The position numbers and the translations under genes are program-made. Shown in pieces: positions 1 to 8,079 of a DNA stretch of 64,000 bases. Positions within the stretch are counted from its first letter, which is position 1. Every line of letters begins with the position of its first letter. The stretch covers positions 1,830,424 to 1,894,423 of the forward strand of contig JAHBUP010000001.1 in the NCBI GenBank assembly GCA_019638015.1, in the 5' to 3' direction. This DNA is from Melioribacteraceae bacterium. GTDB lineage: Bacteria; Bacteroidota; Ignavibacteria; Ignavibacteriales; Melioribacteraceae. The notes beneath the pieces were generated by a model that saw only the letters and a list, made by a program, of their open reading frames with translations, had not been told where the DNA came from and ran no database searches.

Positions 1-377
1 TGATGAATTGTACCATCCTCTAAATATTTTATTAAATGGGAATGGCAGGGGAAAGAGGCACTCGGGAACCACCTGATATTTTTAATCCCCATTCCTTTTA
101 TAATATCAAACAACAAGTTGGTAACTATATCTCCGTTCCGTAAATGATGATGTGTAGAGATTGTCATCCCATCCTTTATGCCAGCTTTAATTAAAGCATC
201 CTTTAGCGATTTAACTAATTTATTACCACCGGGATCGAAATTTGTGCATGAACTGATTTTGGCAGAAGCTGTTTTCCCTTTAGGAATATAATTACCAACT
301 CCTTTAAATGGTGTAAGCTTTTGTCCATTTACTTGTAACGGTACTAACCTGTTCGCGGTATTTTTAATAAATTTCAT
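1..377 (-). CDS. citF: Citrate lyase alpha subunit (citrate:acetyl-ACP transferase), N-terminal part
   Basis: The gene is cut by the left window edge; only about 125 N-terminal residues are visible. The translation contains GMTISTHHHLRNGD, which matches the GMTISxHHHxRxGD signature I recognise from CitF proteins, and lacks any internal stop. In the known family CitF swaps the acetyl group on the acyl-carrier chain for citrate, forming citryl-ACP. It is the last visible gene of a minus-strand run and follows the fused CitD-CitE gene by about 75 bases, so all three citrate lyase functions are encoded together. Start chosen at the ATG whose codon ends at 377; the upstream purine stretch GGTAGAG is a weak ribosome binding site. 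Confidence 0.88.
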   Translation of the reverse strand, partial: MKFIKNTANRLVPLQVNGQKLTPFKGVGNYIPKGKTASAKISSCTNFDPGGNKLVKSLKDALIKAGIKDGMTISTHHHLRNGDIVTNLLFDIIKGMGIKNIRWFPSASFPCHSHLIKYLEDGTIH

Positions 378-452
378 ATAACTCTACCATTTTATTTTTC
401 TTGACGAATACAATACTGATAGTCGTCACTAAAGAATTTCGTGAATCTTAAA

Positions 453-1655
453 TTACTTCTTATTACTCAATTCCAGGATGCGCAATGCTCTTTTTACAAC
501 GGGTGCGTCAATCATTTTATTTCCAAGCGCTACAACACCAAGTCCTTGTTTATTCGCTGTCTCAAAAGCATCTACTATTTTTAGTGCTTTTTCAATTTCA
601 CTTTGGGTGGATGCAAAAACTTCATGCACAACATTGATTTGCCGGGGATGAATACATCCCTTACCCTCAAAACCAATTGATTTTGCCTGCAATGTATTTA
701 AGCGCAAGGCGTCAAGATTTTCAAAATCTGAAAAAACAGAATCGATTGCCTGCACACCAGCGGCTTTGGCCGCGTTTATGACCTGGCATCTTGCGAACAA
801 ACTTTCGATTCCCTCATTCGTTCTTTCAACACCGATATCGGCTGTGTAATCTTCGAGACCGATTGTTAGAGCGCAAATATTATGTGACGCGGATGCAATC
901 TCATAAGCATTTATAATTCCAAGCGCGCTTTCAATAATCGGCATTAAATAGATAGGGTATTTAATTTTATAAGCATCTCTAATTTTCTGAATTTCTTCAT
1001 CAACAATTTTTACTGTTTCGGCTGATTCAACTTTTGGAATTAGTATAACATTAACATGGTGCGGCACCACAAATCGCAAATCAATCAAACCCATTGGCAA
1101 TTGATTAATACGTACCATTCGTTCCGCTTTATAGAAGTTTACTGACCGAAGAGCGTTACGCACTAAATACCTTGCGTTTTCTTTTTCGGAAGGGTGAACA
1201 CTATCTTCCAAATCGAGTATCATCCCATCGGGTTTATGAAGTCCGGCATTCGGATAAAACTTTGGCTCGTTTCCCGGTAAATATAAACGGCTTCTCCTTA
1301 ATCTATCCTTAGTGGTAGATTGTTTATTTGATTTGCTAAAAGGAAGCAGAAATTCTCGCGTATCTTGACTCATCAATTTTTTATACGCGGATTCAAATCT
1401 GGCCGCAATAGTGAAGGGAAGCGCTCCATAATCTTCAATAAATATTTCAGCATTCTCAATTCCAAAATGATCACACATCTCCAGTAAAAGATCATTTATC
1501 GTTTCGCCATACATAACATTTACTTTGCTAATTATCGATGATTTTAGTCCGCCTCTTTTTTTTAATTCCATCTGAATAAAACAATCTGAACGGACTTTAT
1601 CACCCCGTTTACCTGCGCTGGCAATTTTAGAAATACTATTCATTTTTTTTCTCAT
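453..1655 (-). CDS. Citrate lyase gamma (acyl carrier) and beta (citryl-ACP lyase) fusion, CitD-CitE
   Basis: The protein has 400 residues and two parts. Residues about 10-95 resemble the small acyl carrier CitD: an AG near residue 14, a following serine-aspartate (S23-D24) that could carry the prosthetic group, a YGETI segment and DYGALPFTIAARFESA, which matches the CitD C-terminus. Residues about 115-400 are a complete CitE-type HpcH/HpaI lyase with RRSRLYLPGNEPK and MILDLEDSVHPSEK. CitD and CitE are normally separate proteins of about 95 and 295 residues, so the length fits a fusion. CitE cleaves citryl-ACP to oxaloacetate and acetyl-ACP. The gene lies between a PrpD-family gene and citF on the same strand. 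Family assignment is firm; the modified serine is inferred. Confidence 0.85.
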   Translation of the reverse strand: MRKKMNSISKIASAGKRGDKVRSDCFIQMELKKRGGLKSSIISKVNVMYGETINDLLLEMCDHFGIENAEIFIEDYGALPFTIAARFESAYKKLMSQDTREFLLPFSKSNKQSTTKDRLRRSRLYLPGNEPKFYPNAGLHKPDGMILDLEDSVHPSEKENARYLVRNALRSVNFYKAERMVRINQLPMGLIDLRFVVPHHVNVILIPKVESAETVKIVDEEIQKIRDAYKIKYPIYLMPIIESALGIINAYEIASASHNICALTIGLEDYTADIGVERTNEGIESLFARCQVINAAKAAGVQAIDSVFSDFENLDALRLNTLQAKSIGFEGKGCIHPRQINVVHEVFASTQSEIEKALKIVDAFETANKQGLGVVALGNKMIDAPVVKRALRILELSNKK

Positions 1656-1750
1656 TACTATTAATGCAACTTAATATTATCTGGTACTATTATTCAATTG
1701 TGTCTAATATAACTTGAACAATAAAGAATAGAATTATGATCTTCATGACT

Positions 1751-3184
1751 TTATAAAACCAGCTTGCTCATAAAACTTTTTGTGTCAAACTTCTCACAAT
1801 TAAATACCATTTCTTTAACTTCTCTTTGTTTTTCCGGATGCAATAAATCGCCAGAAAGAGAATTAAATTTATCTTCGAGATCAATCATACTCATTGGTTC
1901 GCGGGGATTTCCTTTGGGGTATTCCAAATACTCTGTGAATTCCTTTCCGTCAACTGTTTTAATTACAACTTTCGAGGGTTGTTTCTGAGGAAACATCTTT
2001 TCAAATTCGATAGAAGCTTCCCCTTTAATCTTTTGAATTACCTCGCGTATTTTTGGGTCATTAATTTTTTCTTGATCAAATGAATTGGTTGTGACCTTTC
2101 GATCTACTATAGCGGCGGCAATACAGTAGGGAAGAGAATGATCGGCAGTTTCTCGCGATTCCGGCTTATATTTTTGTGAGTCAAAAAGTATGTCGCATGC
2201 ACGGGCAATTGTTGTAACTGTTACAGAATCTATCTGATCATATTTTATATCATTATTTATTATCGTTTTTAATGTAGCTGAAATATGGGTGTGAGTGAGG
2301 GCTTCAGTCGGAAATGCTTTCATGCTACAATCAAGAATTTTCCAATCTTTCCCCAAGTTTCCAATTAACGCTTCTAAATCCCAGCTCCACTCGGTTTCTG
2401 ATTCACGCCCTTTAAAAACAATAGGAGAAATTTCTTCTTTTTTAGAATCCCACCCTCCGAAGCAATCCATAAAACCTTCTTTACCTTCAAAAACTTTTTC
2501 TGTACCAGTAAATCCTTTTAGTGCCATTAAAGCGGCCATTACTCCGCTTTGAACAGCCATAGGGTCAACTGTATTTTTCATCATTGTTAATTTCCCGGCG
2601 GTAGGGCAGCCGATTGTATGATTATGCGAACCGCTGATTCCAATTGCATTAACCATCTGGTCAACATTTAATCCTAATAACTTGCCAGCCACAATTGGTG
2701 ATACAAATTGTGTTAAAGTTGCATGATGCCATTTACGTTCTCTAATTCCAGGTTTGGCAAATTCGCATAACCTTTGTTCGAATTCATATGCAAGAACTAT
2801 TGATGTAATTACTTCTTTCATCGATAAATTTTTTAATTCTCCTATGGCAAGCGGGGCAGGTATAATATCTGATGGATGCGAAGGATCATCTTTCCAATAT
2901 ATATCATTGAAATCGAGTGAACGAATCATTTGTGAATTAACGAATGCCGCATTCACAGCCGGAATTCTATCACCGAATGCTATTACTGTTGCCTCTTCTT
3001 TACCCCCTAAATCATTATAAATATCACGAATAATATTTACATCCTTTGTTTTATAAGCACCAAACGCGCAGCCTATCGAATCATATAAAAATCTTTTTGC
3101 TGCATTGATTACATTTTCAGGCAGATCTTCATATTTCAAATTAATTGCAAATTCTGAAATAATCCTTGAAATGGATTTCTCCAT
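1751..3184 (-). CDS. MmgE/PrpD family dehydratase (2-methylcitrate dehydratase-like)
   Basis: A full-length 477-residue member of the MmgE/PrpD family, recognised from the N-terminal helical part (FLYDSIGCAFGA, around residues 32-43), the SHNHTIGCPTAGKLTMMKN segment near residues 186-204, and the FPTEALTHTH segment. Characterised relatives dehydrate 2-methylcitrate or citrate, or decarboxylate cis-aconitate; the sequence alone does not decide which. It sits between the aconitase-family gene upstream and the citrate lyase genes downstream, which argues for a C6 or C7 tricarboxylate substrate. A 2-methylcitrate cycle would need PrpB and PrpC, and neither is visible here. The 250-base gap to the aconitase gene suggests that it may also have its own promoter. 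Confidence 0.8.
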   Translation of the reverse strand: MEKSISRIISEFAINLKYEDLPENVINAAKRFLYDSIGCAFGAYKTKDVNIIRDIYNDLGGKEEATVIAFGDRIPAVNAAFVNSQMIRSLDFNDIYWKDDPSHPSDIIPAPLAIGELKNLSMKEVITSIVLAYEFEQRLCEFAKPGIRERKWHHATLTQFVSPIVAGKLLGLNVDQMVNAIGISGSHNHTIGCPTAGKLTMMKNTVDPMAVQSGVMAALMALKGFTGTEKVFEGKEGFMDCFGGWDSKKEEISPIVFKGRESETEWSWDLEALIGNLGKDWKILDCSMKAFPTEALTHTHISATLKTIINNDIKYDQIDSVTVTTIARACDILFDSQKYKPESRETADHSLPYCIAAAIVDRKVTTNSFDQEKINDPKIREVIQKIKGEASIEFEKMFPQKQPSKVVIKTVDGKEFTEYLEYPKGNPREPMSMIDLEDKFNSLSGDLLHPEKQREVKEMVFNCEKFDTKSFMSKLVL

Positions 3185-3434
3185 AATTCTATTCCTTATT
3201 ATTGTTAGTAAAATAAGATTGAATAGAATTAATTCTAAATATTTTGCCAGTTGGTTTCGAAAATTTTGGGGAAGTTGAGAAATGGGAAGTAGTTTTTTGA
3301 TATGTATGTTTTATTTATTGGCATTATAAATTTATTAGATTAGTATCAAATGAAAAATATTTGATAAAAATTAAGAAAGCAAGAAAAAGAATCTATTATA
3401 ATCATAACTATACTAAAAACTTATTCTTAGTTCT

Positions 3435-5411
3435 TCACTCTAGGTTCTTCTTCACCCATTCTTCCAACCCACCATTCACGATTAATTCTTGAGCGGCCAC
3501 TCCAACGGGATCAAAAGTATATATTTTATCATTTACCAAAATTTTAGAGTTTTGAAAATTGATTTCGGCGATGTAAGAAGTTTTTACTGTTAACTTTTTC
3601 GAACCAAACTCATTTTTAAGATCATTAACTAAACCCGGACATTCTATTATTAGAAATCCATTGTTGAGCGCGTTACGCTTATAAGTTTCATTAAACGAGC
3701 CGGCAATTACCAAAGAAATACCTTTATACTTTAAAGCGGTAGCCGCCTGTTCGCGTGAACTTCCGGTTCCAAAATTATAACCACCAACAAGAATATCACC
3801 TTTATTTACGATATTCGAAAATTCCGGATCATAATTCTCCATCACTACTTCTGCTTGCTGCTCGGGAGTCATATCATCGTTGTATGTGTATTTACCGGGA
3901 TAGATTCCATCTGTATTAAGATTATCTTGATTGCAAAAAATCAGCTCCCCCGAAATTATTGAGTGGAATCCATCGATAATTTTTACCGCTACCTGGTTGT
4001 TTACCGGTTTTTGATTTGTTATTAAATCCCATTTAATTTTTAAATTATGATTTAGAGAATCATAAGTAATAAAACCTGCTAAAGCAGATGATGCTACTAC
4101 AGCCGGAGAAGCAAGATAAGCTTGTGCATTTGGGGAACCCATTCTCCCTTTAAAATTTCTATTCGTGGCTGAAATTCCCACTTCGCCATCTTCCAATAAT
4201 CCGGTTCCCAGACCAATACAGGGTCCACATCCGGGGGGAAGAGGAATTCCGCCCGCATCGATTATAGCTTTCCAATCACCTCTCTTTTCAGCTTCAGCTT
4301 GAATTTCGCTCGAAGCCGCGGCAATATAGAAACTAACTCCCTCAGCAATTTTGTTGCCTCGTAAAATTTTTGCGGCTTCGGAAATGTCATCCACTCGAGA
4401 ATTAACACATGAAACGAGATATGCTTTATTAATTTTTATTTTCTTCTTCGCGGCTTCCGTAACCGGGGACATCACTTTTACTGTATTCGGTCCAGAGATA
4501 TGCGGCTCAATAGTCGCTAAATCCAATACAATCTTTTTAGTATAAAATGCATCAGGGTCTGCAGTAAAAGAATTTTTATGTTTTATTAAATGCTCAATTC
4601 TATTTTTATTCATTCGGGGATGAATACCGTTTCCATCAATATCTGAAGCTACTCCTTCTAAACCCCTTTCTGCTACAAATTTTGATCTAGCGTTAAGCCA
4701 ATTAATTGTAACTTCATCGATAGGGAATACACCGGCAAGCGCTCCCCATTCTGTAGTCATGTTGGCTATGGATAATCTCTCATCAATACTTAAATATTTG
4801 ATCCCATCACCGGTAAATTCAATTGCGTGATTCAATACTTCATCTTTATTAAATAATCCGCAAAGCACAATAATTACATCTTTTCCTGTAACTCCTAAAT
4901 TTAATTCACCGGTCAGCTCAACCGAAGCAATTGGAGGTACCTGCCACCATGTTCTACCTGTGGCCCATATTGCGGCTGCGTCGGTACGGACGATCGGAGT
5001 TCCCAAACATCCAATTCCACCATACATATTTGAATGACTATCTGAAGCCACTACCATAGTTGCCGGCCATGCGTAACCTTCCTCAATCATAATTTGATGA
5101 CCAATTCCTCTCCCGGCGGGATAGAAATCGGCACCCATTGTTTTTGCGAAATCTTCAATCTTCTTGTATTTCGCTAAATTTTTTACATCTTTATTCTGTA
5201 TATCATGATCCAGAGTGTTTACTACCTGTCGTGGGTCGGCAAGTTTAATAGCGCCTATACTTGTAAATTTTGGAATTACTGCACCTGTATTGTCATGAGT
5301 CATAATATAAGCTGGACGAATAGAAATGTAATCACCGGATTTGACGATATAATCGTTGGGTAATCCGACGGCAAATTTTTGGGCAATTTTTTCAATAAAT
5401 GTTTGGGGCAT
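3435..5411 (-). CDS. Aconitase-family hydratase resembling fungal homoaconitase (Lys4)
   Basis: A single-chain 658-residue aconitase-superfamily protein. The three cysteines for the [4Fe-4S] cluster are visible as C335 (VSCVNSR) and C395/C398 (GCGPCIG). Long stretches, including LDHDIQNK, YPAGRGIGHQIMIEEGYA, SHSNMYGG, VRTDAAAIWATG and NHAIEFTGD, read like the mitochondrial homoaconitase Lys4 of fungi rather than like AcnA or AcnB, and the length also fits Lys4. A C-terminal swivel domain with FNFGTGSSREQA-type sequence (here YNFGTGSSREQA) is present, so the enzyme looks intact. By context (citrate lyase, isocitrate dehydrogenase family) it could work as an ordinary aconitase; by sequence it could be a homoaconitase. 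No other alpha-aminoadipate lysine gene is visible. I am sure of the superfamily, not of the substrate. Confidence 0.85.
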   Translation of the reverse strand: MPQTFIEKIAQKFAVGLPNDYIVKSGDYISIRPAYIMTHDNTGAVIPKFTSIGAIKLADPRQVVNTLDHDIQNKDVKNLAKYKKIEDFAKTMGADFYPAGRGIGHQIMIEEGYAWPATMVVASDSHSNMYGGIGCLGTPIVRTDAAAIWATGRTWWQVPPIASVELTGELNLGVTGKDVIIVLCGLFNKDEVLNHAIEFTGDGIKYLSIDERLSIANMTTEWGALAGVFPIDEVTINWLNARSKFVAERGLEGVASDIDGNGIHPRMNKNRIEHLIKHKNSFTADPDAFYTKKIVLDLATIEPHISGPNTVKVMSPVTEAAKKKIKINKAYLVSCVNSRVDDISEAAKILRGNKIAEGVSFYIAAASSEIQAEAEKRGDWKAIIDAGGIPLPPGCGPCIGLGTGLLEDGEVGISATNRNFKGRMGSPNAQAYLASPAVVASSALAGFITYDSLNHNLKIKWDLITNQKPVNNQVAVKIIDGFHSIISGELIFCNQDNLNTDGIYPGKYTYNDDMTPEQQAEVVMENYDPEFSNIVNKGDILVGGYNFGTGSSREQAATALKYKGISLVIAGSFNETYKRNALNNGFLIIECPGLVNDLKNEFGSKKLTVKTSYIAEINFQNSKILVNDKIYTFDPVGVAAQELIVNGGLEEWVKKNLE

Positions 5412-5427
5412 TTTTATCTCCGGGAAT

Positions 5428-5460
5428 TTCTAGCGAGAAGTAAGAGGTAAGAAGCTAGAA
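5428..5460. repeat. Purine-rich low-complexity segment with 7-bp inverted ends
   Basis: TTCTAGC (5428-5434) and GCTAGAA (5454-5460) form an inverted pair around a GAGAAGTAAGAGGTAAGAA segment. A related degenerate stretch with CCTCTTGCCTCTTGCC lies on the other side of the neighbouring four-helix-bundle gene at about 5833-5848. Similar short tracts occur at 3422-3458 and 18892-18919. Function unknown. Confidence 0.45.
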
Positions 5461-5464
5461 GTTT

Positions 5465-5830
5465 TCAAATTTTGTTATCAATTTTCTTCATTAATGATGT
5501 AATCATTGCAAATACGCTATTCATGAGTTGATCGATTTCCTTAATATCCTCTTTATCACAATAATTTAATTTTATTGAAATCTCAATTTGAGTATCAATT
5601 TCTACAAGTGATGACCTTGCAATTTCTAAAAATCTAAATTTTTCATTCGTAGATATTCTGGACAAACCTTCTGCTATATTTGAAGTTACAGAAACTGATG
5701 CTCGTTTCAATTGACTACTTAAACCAAACAGTTCTTCTTTTGGGAACATTTTAGTTAAAGAATATATTTTAACAACCATCTCTAAACTGAATTTCCATAC
5801 ATCTAATTTTTTATGACTCAGATTAAGCAT
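5465..5830 (-). CDS. Four-helix-bundle protein (S23/23S rRNA intervening-sequence family)
   Basis: A 121-residue, almost fully helical protein. KKLDVWKFSLEMV at the N-terminus, FGLSSQLKRASVSVTSNIAEG in the middle (the typical LxxQxRRAxxSVxxNIAEG core of this family) and a central RFLEIARSSLVEIDTQI stretch identify it. Founding members are encoded inside intervening sequences of 23S rRNA genes, but in Bacteroidota-like genomes many copies are free-standing. Here it interrupts the tricarboxylate gene run between the aconitase-family gene and an HD-domain gene, with purine-rich low-complexity DNA on both sides, so it may have been inserted. No molecular function is established that I could apply. 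Confidence 0.82.
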   Translation of the reverse strand: MLNLSHKKLDVWKFSLEMVVKIYSLTKMFPKEELFGLSSQLKRASVSVTSNIAEGLSRISTNEKFRFLEIARSSLVEIDTQIEISIKLNYCDKEDIKEIDQLMNSVFAMITSLMKKIDNKI

Positions 5831-5857
5831 CCCCTCTTGCCTCTTGCCTTTAACCTT

Positions 5858-6394
5858 TCACGCTTTGAATGGCTCAAACGAAACAAAATCGGCATGATGA
5901 ACAATTATAGATTCGACAGTTCTTTTACCTAGATCCCCTTCTTTAGAATGTGTAGCTATTATATGTTGGATTTCATATGGTAAATCGAATCTTGCCGCAA
6001 TAGCCTGACCGCTGAAAGGGTGCCTTACCAATTCACCGGCTTTACTTGTTACAATTTTTCCATCCACTTTATCATATTCAATTAATTTACCCACATCTAT
6101 TAAAATAGCGCCGGCAATTAAGTAATCCATATTTATTTTAATCTCATCGCCAAAATTATTTTTCATGATATTCGCCATCTCAACAGCTAATTGAACGCAA
6201 GTTCTTTTATGATTCATAAATGAAACTTTACAATTTTTAATGAGAAGAGAGAAGGGGATTGTGTCTAAATCATCAACCGAAAGAACTGAATTCTCAATTG
6301 CGTATATCCAGCAGTTTAAAACTTTTTCACGAATTATCGGATCAGAAATCAATTCTATTTCTGGCCAAATATTCTTCACTTGCTCTGAAATCAT
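5858..6394 (-). CDS. HD-domain protein with altered HD motif
   Basis: A 178-residue protein resembling the HD phosphohydrolase fold: a first histidine in FMNHKRTCVQLA, then AGAILIDVGKLIEY where the family normally has LLHDIGK, then VRHPFSGQAIAARFDLPYEIQHIIATHS and VHHADFVSFE. The histidine of the HD pair is replaced by isoleucine (codon ATA on the coding strand), while the aspartate and the later histidines remain. Metal binding may therefore be altered or lost. It lies 18 bases downstream of cstA on the same strand and is likely co-transcribed. Substrate unknown; a nucleotide or signalling phosphodiester is only a family-level guess. Confidence 0.7.
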   Translation of the reverse strand: MISEQVKNIWPEIELISDPIIREKVLNCWIYAIENSVLSVDDLDTIPFSLLIKNCKVSFMNHKRTCVQLAVEMANIMKNNFGDEIKINMDYLIAGAILIDVGKLIEYDKVDGKIVTSKAGELVRHPFSGQAIAARFDLPYEIQHIIATHSKEGDLGKRTVESIIVHHADFVSFEPFKA

Positions 6395-6412
6395 ACTATA
6401 CCTTTAATTATT

Positions 6413-8041
6413 TTATTTCAGTTCATTTTTATTACTTGAGCTTAATACTTGATAAGCTTGATAAATTAGTACTATAGCAAGAATGAAAAGTAAAATTGAA
6501 ATTACAACTAACACAAAATTCTGCTTCAAGATATTACCATAAGTTAAAGTTGCTAATGCGGTTAATGTAACTAAAAACATAAATATCATCGGTATGAGAG
6601 TGAATAAATAATTTAAGCCAAGTTTAGCCACCCATACAGTTAATGCCAATAATGCAATTGCCGCGAGTAGTTGATTTGCGCTTCCGAATACCGGCCAAAT
6701 TGCCATAGATTGACCGCTAAGTGTTAATACCGCTCCAAATAGAACAGTTATTGCTGTTGCAACATATCGATTTGATGATAAAATATTTTTATTTGCTTTA
6801 TCCTCACTCTCAAAAAATTCCTGGAAGGAATATCTTGCTAGCCGTGTGGCAGTATCAAGTGAAGTAAGTGCAAAAGCTGAGACAGCCAATGCCGCAAAAC
6901 TTGTCCCAACTTCTACCGAAATGTTTAAATAAGGAATATTGTGCATAAAATTAGCAACACCGGTAGCAAATGCAGTAACCGGACCTTTTGTTGTGAGTAG
7001 TTCGAGGAAATGCTCTTGATCTAAAGAAGCAACTGAAAGCAGGGAAAGCACAGCGAGTAATCCTTCTATAAGCATACCTCCATAGCCAATAATCCTTGCG
7101 TCACTCTCTTTATTAAGTTGTTTTGCCGTTGTACCACTTCCAACAATTGAGTGAAAGCCGCTTATAGCTCCGCAAGCTACAGTTACAAATAATACAGGGA
7201 ATAAATACCCTAATTTTTCAATGTGAAAATTTGTAAAAGATGCAAGATGTACTTCAGGCATTGTAAAGAATAGCCCTACAATACCGCCAAGCATTATTGC
7301 GTATAAAAAATAGGAATTCAAATAATCACGGGGTTGAAGCAGAATCCACACCGGAGTGACCGACGCGACAAAAATATATGCGAGCAAAATCCAGATCCAT
7401 AATTCCTTACTTAATGAAAATGGAAATAAATGCCCGGCGTAAATAGCTAAAAAGAGAAGCGCAACGCCGATAATTGAAGAAATCCATAATGAAATTTTTA
7501 AGCGGTAGACTGTCAATCCGAATCCAACCGCCAGAATGATAAATAATAATGATGAAGTCCCCGCGCTAGGTATAGCGTAAAATGTATCTGAAACTATAAC
7601 CGTGAAGACAGCAATTACTAAAATGAGAGTTGCCCAGGTAAAAATTAAAAATAATTTTTTCCCACTAAGTCCAATATAGTTTTCTATAATCTGACCTATA
7701 GATTTCCCACGGTGACGTATTGATGCAACAATTGATAAGTAATCGTGAACCCCGCCAATAAATATTGATCCTACTAAAACCCACAAATAAACAGGAATCC
7801 ACCCGAAACTTGCAGCGATAATGGGTCCAACAATAGGACCAGCTCCTGCTATAGAAGCAAAATGGTGCCCTAACAAAACTGGGGATTTTGCCGGAACATA
7901 ATCAACTCCATCATTCATTTTATGTGACGGTGTTTCATTCTCATCATCAATTTTCAATTTGGTTGAGATGAACATCCCATAATACTTGTATGCAGTAATA
8001 AAAAGCATTAGCGCAAAAACAGCTAAAGCAACTCCACTCAT
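6413..8041 (-). CDS. cstA: CstA-family transporter (carbon starvation protein), short form
   Basis: A 542-residue polytopic membrane protein. The CstA signature is plain near the N-terminus: PVLLGHHFASIAGAGPIVGPI followed by GWIPVYLWVLVGSIFIGGVHDY. Around sixteen hydrophobic segments can be made out. E. coli CstA is about 700 residues, so this is the short type found in many other phyla. Known CstA and BtsT proteins take up pyruvate or peptides. Placed between the isocitrate-dehydrogenase-family gene and the HD gene, it may supply or respond to carbon for this operon, which is inference. Start at ATG with little spacing evidence. Confidence 0.9.
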   Translation of the reverse strand: MSGVALAVFALMLFITAYKYYGMFISTKLKIDDENETPSHKMNDGVDYVPAKSPVLLGHHFASIAGAGPIVGPIIAASFGWIPVYLWVLVGSIFIGGVHDYLSIVASIRHRGKSIGQIIENYIGLSGKKLFLIFTWATLILVIAVFTVIVSDTFYAIPSAGTSSLLFIILAVGFGLTVYRLKISLWISSIIGVALLFLAIYAGHLFPFSLSKELWIWILLAYIFVASVTPVWILLQPRDYLNSYFLYAIMLGGIVGLFFTMPEVHLASFTNFHIEKLGYLFPVLFVTVACGAISGFHSIVGSGTTAKQLNKESDARIIGYGGMLIEGLLAVLSLLSVASLDQEHFLELLTTKGPVTAFATGVANFMHNIPYLNISVEVGTSFAALAVSAFALTSLDTATRLARYSFQEFFESEDKANKNILSSNRYVATAITVLFGAVLTLSGQSMAIWPVFGSANQLLAAIALLALTVWVAKLGLNYLFTLIPMIFMFLVTLTALATLTYGNILKQNFVLVVISILLFILAIVLIYQAYQVLSSSNKNELK

Positions 8042-8079
8042 TCTATACCTATCGAGTTAATTAGGAAAAATATAAACGA

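Noticed and set aside
5465..5830. A 23S rRNA gene with an intervening sequence
   Set aside because: The protein belongs to the S23 family, but no rRNA sequence surrounds it.
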